A stretch of DNA of 64,000 bases from positions 62,001-126,000 of the forward strand of contig JAMXBD010000012.1 in NCBI GenBank assembly GCA_024138025.1, written 5' to 3'. Of the stretch, positions 62,561-64,000 are shown piece by piece (the first letter of the stretch is position 1; the number at the start of each line of letters is the position of its first letter). This DNA is from Combretum micranthum (Eukaryota > Streptophyta > Magnoliopsida > Myrtales > Combretaceae). The notes under the pieces are model-generated. The model saw nothing but the letters and a program-made list of their open reading frames with translations, was not told the DNA's origin and did no database searches. The position numbers and the translations under genes were made by a program.

Positions 62561-64000
62561 CCATCCATATCAGTTGTCATTAACTGTTCTGTCCACTTCC
62601 CCGGTTCATCAACCTATCCATATGGCTACTACATCCTATAAACAATTCTAGTTAAATTTTACATAAATGCTATCATATATTTCAGTTAAATATTTGAAAA
62701 TTTTCTATGTGGTAAATTAGCACTTCTAATTTTCAAATATTTATTTATTAAAAATTAATAAAGTTTAAAGTAGCACTTCTAATTTCTTATGATCTATAGT
62801 TTTTTTTTTTTAATAAAAGTGGAGTAGATTTCCTTCTTTAAAATAAATAGTGTAGCTGACATATATAATAATTGAATTGTACATATTTTACTATATGAAA
62901 TTTAAAAGTGTTAATTCAATACCTAAATTTTATCTACAATTAACTACTTATATTTTATCTATTTTTACAATTAACTCCATATTTAGATATTGTAATTGGC
63001 TTTGAAAATTTTCTATGTGGTAAATTAACACTTCTAATTTTCAAATAGTTATTTATAAAAAAATTAATAAAGTTTAGATACCAAAACTAATATTTACATG
63101 AAATAAATTACTTAGGATCAAGGCTTTTTTTTTTTTTTTTTTTGTGATAATGAGATAATCTAGTACAACCTAATATAATTGGGCACAATCACAACCCAAT
63201 AAACTCTTCGGCCCTTTCACTTCACTGAATGTAATAAGAGGGGAATGGAATTCCAATTCAAATGGAATGTAATAGAGTTGTAATGGCTATTACAATGTTC
63301 ACTTGGTGTAAAAAGTAAAACAAGTAATTATTAGAGCAAAAGGTAAAATATTTATAATACCCTTTATATTTATTACAGAGATAGGATAATTGCGCAGATG
63401 TTATTTTCAAAATAGGGGTATTTATGATAAAGTTGAAAAATAGATCATTGAATGGTAATTCATGGATTAGAGACATGAATTGTTATTCATCATTTTATAT
63501 AATAATAATTCATTACATCAAATGAGGAAGAAATGAATAGCTATTTATGTTAAATGAACGGACTGTTAGCTTTATCACTAGGGATATGAGGAAAAATGAG
63601 GTGCAGGAGAGTCCTCATCTGTATTACTACTACATCCTATAAACAATTTCATTGTGAATGTTTCAATTTGTACCAGCCACAATCCATTATATTGGGGACC
63701 AGTTTATGCACTCGTAACTTTTCTGAACTACAACTCACATTATTCTAGGTATCCAAAACCCTATTCACCCTGAATACCGAGTCCACAAAGAACATAGGCT
63801 CAACTTCGACGATTACCATGGTCCATGACTTAGCATCATGTTGTATATTATTAGTAGTATTTCAAAAAGAATAAATTTCACATTCCTTAGACCTTGTTGT
63901 TTGTTCTTGTTTATTATCTTCCTTGTATATGTGGGCTTGTAAATAATTAATGAAAGGATATGGGCTCGCGCACACAAAGCATGGACCAGGCTAGTGTAAA
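62561..64000. other. AT-rich DNA with repeat relics, no gene recognised
   Basis: Positions 62700-63070 contain a duplicated segment (TTTTCTATGTGGTAAATTAG/ACTTCTAATTTTCAAATA at 62700 and 63010). A T-run of about 24 bases is at 63123. Positions 63240-63560 resemble the MITE-like repeat at 61975. Nothing in the last 400 bp is recognisable as coding. A gene could begin beyond the window edge. Confidence 0.4.

Overview
This is plant nuclear DNA, almost certainly from a flowering plant. It is AT-rich, carries plant-type LTR retrotransposons (Tekay-type chromoviruses with very long LTRs, Tat/Athila-like LTRs, a Ty1/copia element and a Cassandra-like element with 5S-derived LTRs), tRNA-derived SINEs and MITEs. 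It also holds a nuclear copy of plastid petA and pieces of two plant nuclear genes. The species cannot be named from this evidence. I found no intact protein-coding gene and no functional RNA gene. The window is an intergenic transposon nest with gene relics.

Under the transposons lies a repeated non-coding unit present three times in the same orientation. Copy A is at about 300-2290 plus 9325-9520. Copy B is at about 30633-33874 plus 36866-37430. Copy C is at about 37830-40887 plus 61542-62560. Comparing the copies gives 'empty sites' that fix insertion boundaries to the base. Copy C lacks the solo LTR of 33875-36865. Copy B lacks the 20.6 kb nest of 40888-61541. Copies B and C lack the MITE of 1838-2134.

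Layout: 1-9.5 kb is unit A, opened by a split TIR element, a Tekay-type solo LTR (3009-6868) and a petA fragment. 9.7-19.3 kb holds two more solo LTRs of the same family (9692-13356 reversed, 15659-19047) inside an older LTR, with an 89-bp perfect inverted repeat and a SINE between them. 19.8-20.7 kb is a chimeric pseudogene joining a DUF248 methyltransferase fragment to a branched-chain 2-oxoacid dehydrogenase E1-alpha fragment. 21.4-25.6 kb has a truncated LTR, GC-rich repeats, exon-like relics and a SINE. 25.6-30.0 kb is a decayed copia element on the minus strand, followed by the Cassandra-like element.

The 40888-61541 nest is several layers deep: an outer ~4 kb LTR, an Athila/Tat-like LTR, and a Tekay element (45525-60493) which itself holds a Tat-like solo LTR (with a SINE inside) and a 4.5 kb solo LTR that split its gag. 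The Tekay element has an unusual arrangement. Its 3' LTR, integrase, RNase H and C-terminal reverse transcriptase lie on the minus strand, while its gag, protease and N-terminal reverse transcriptase lie head-to-head on the plus strand. Five insertions have perfect 5-bp target duplications verified by eye. All open reading frames of any length are retrotransposon relics, captured gene fragments or low-complexity chance frames.
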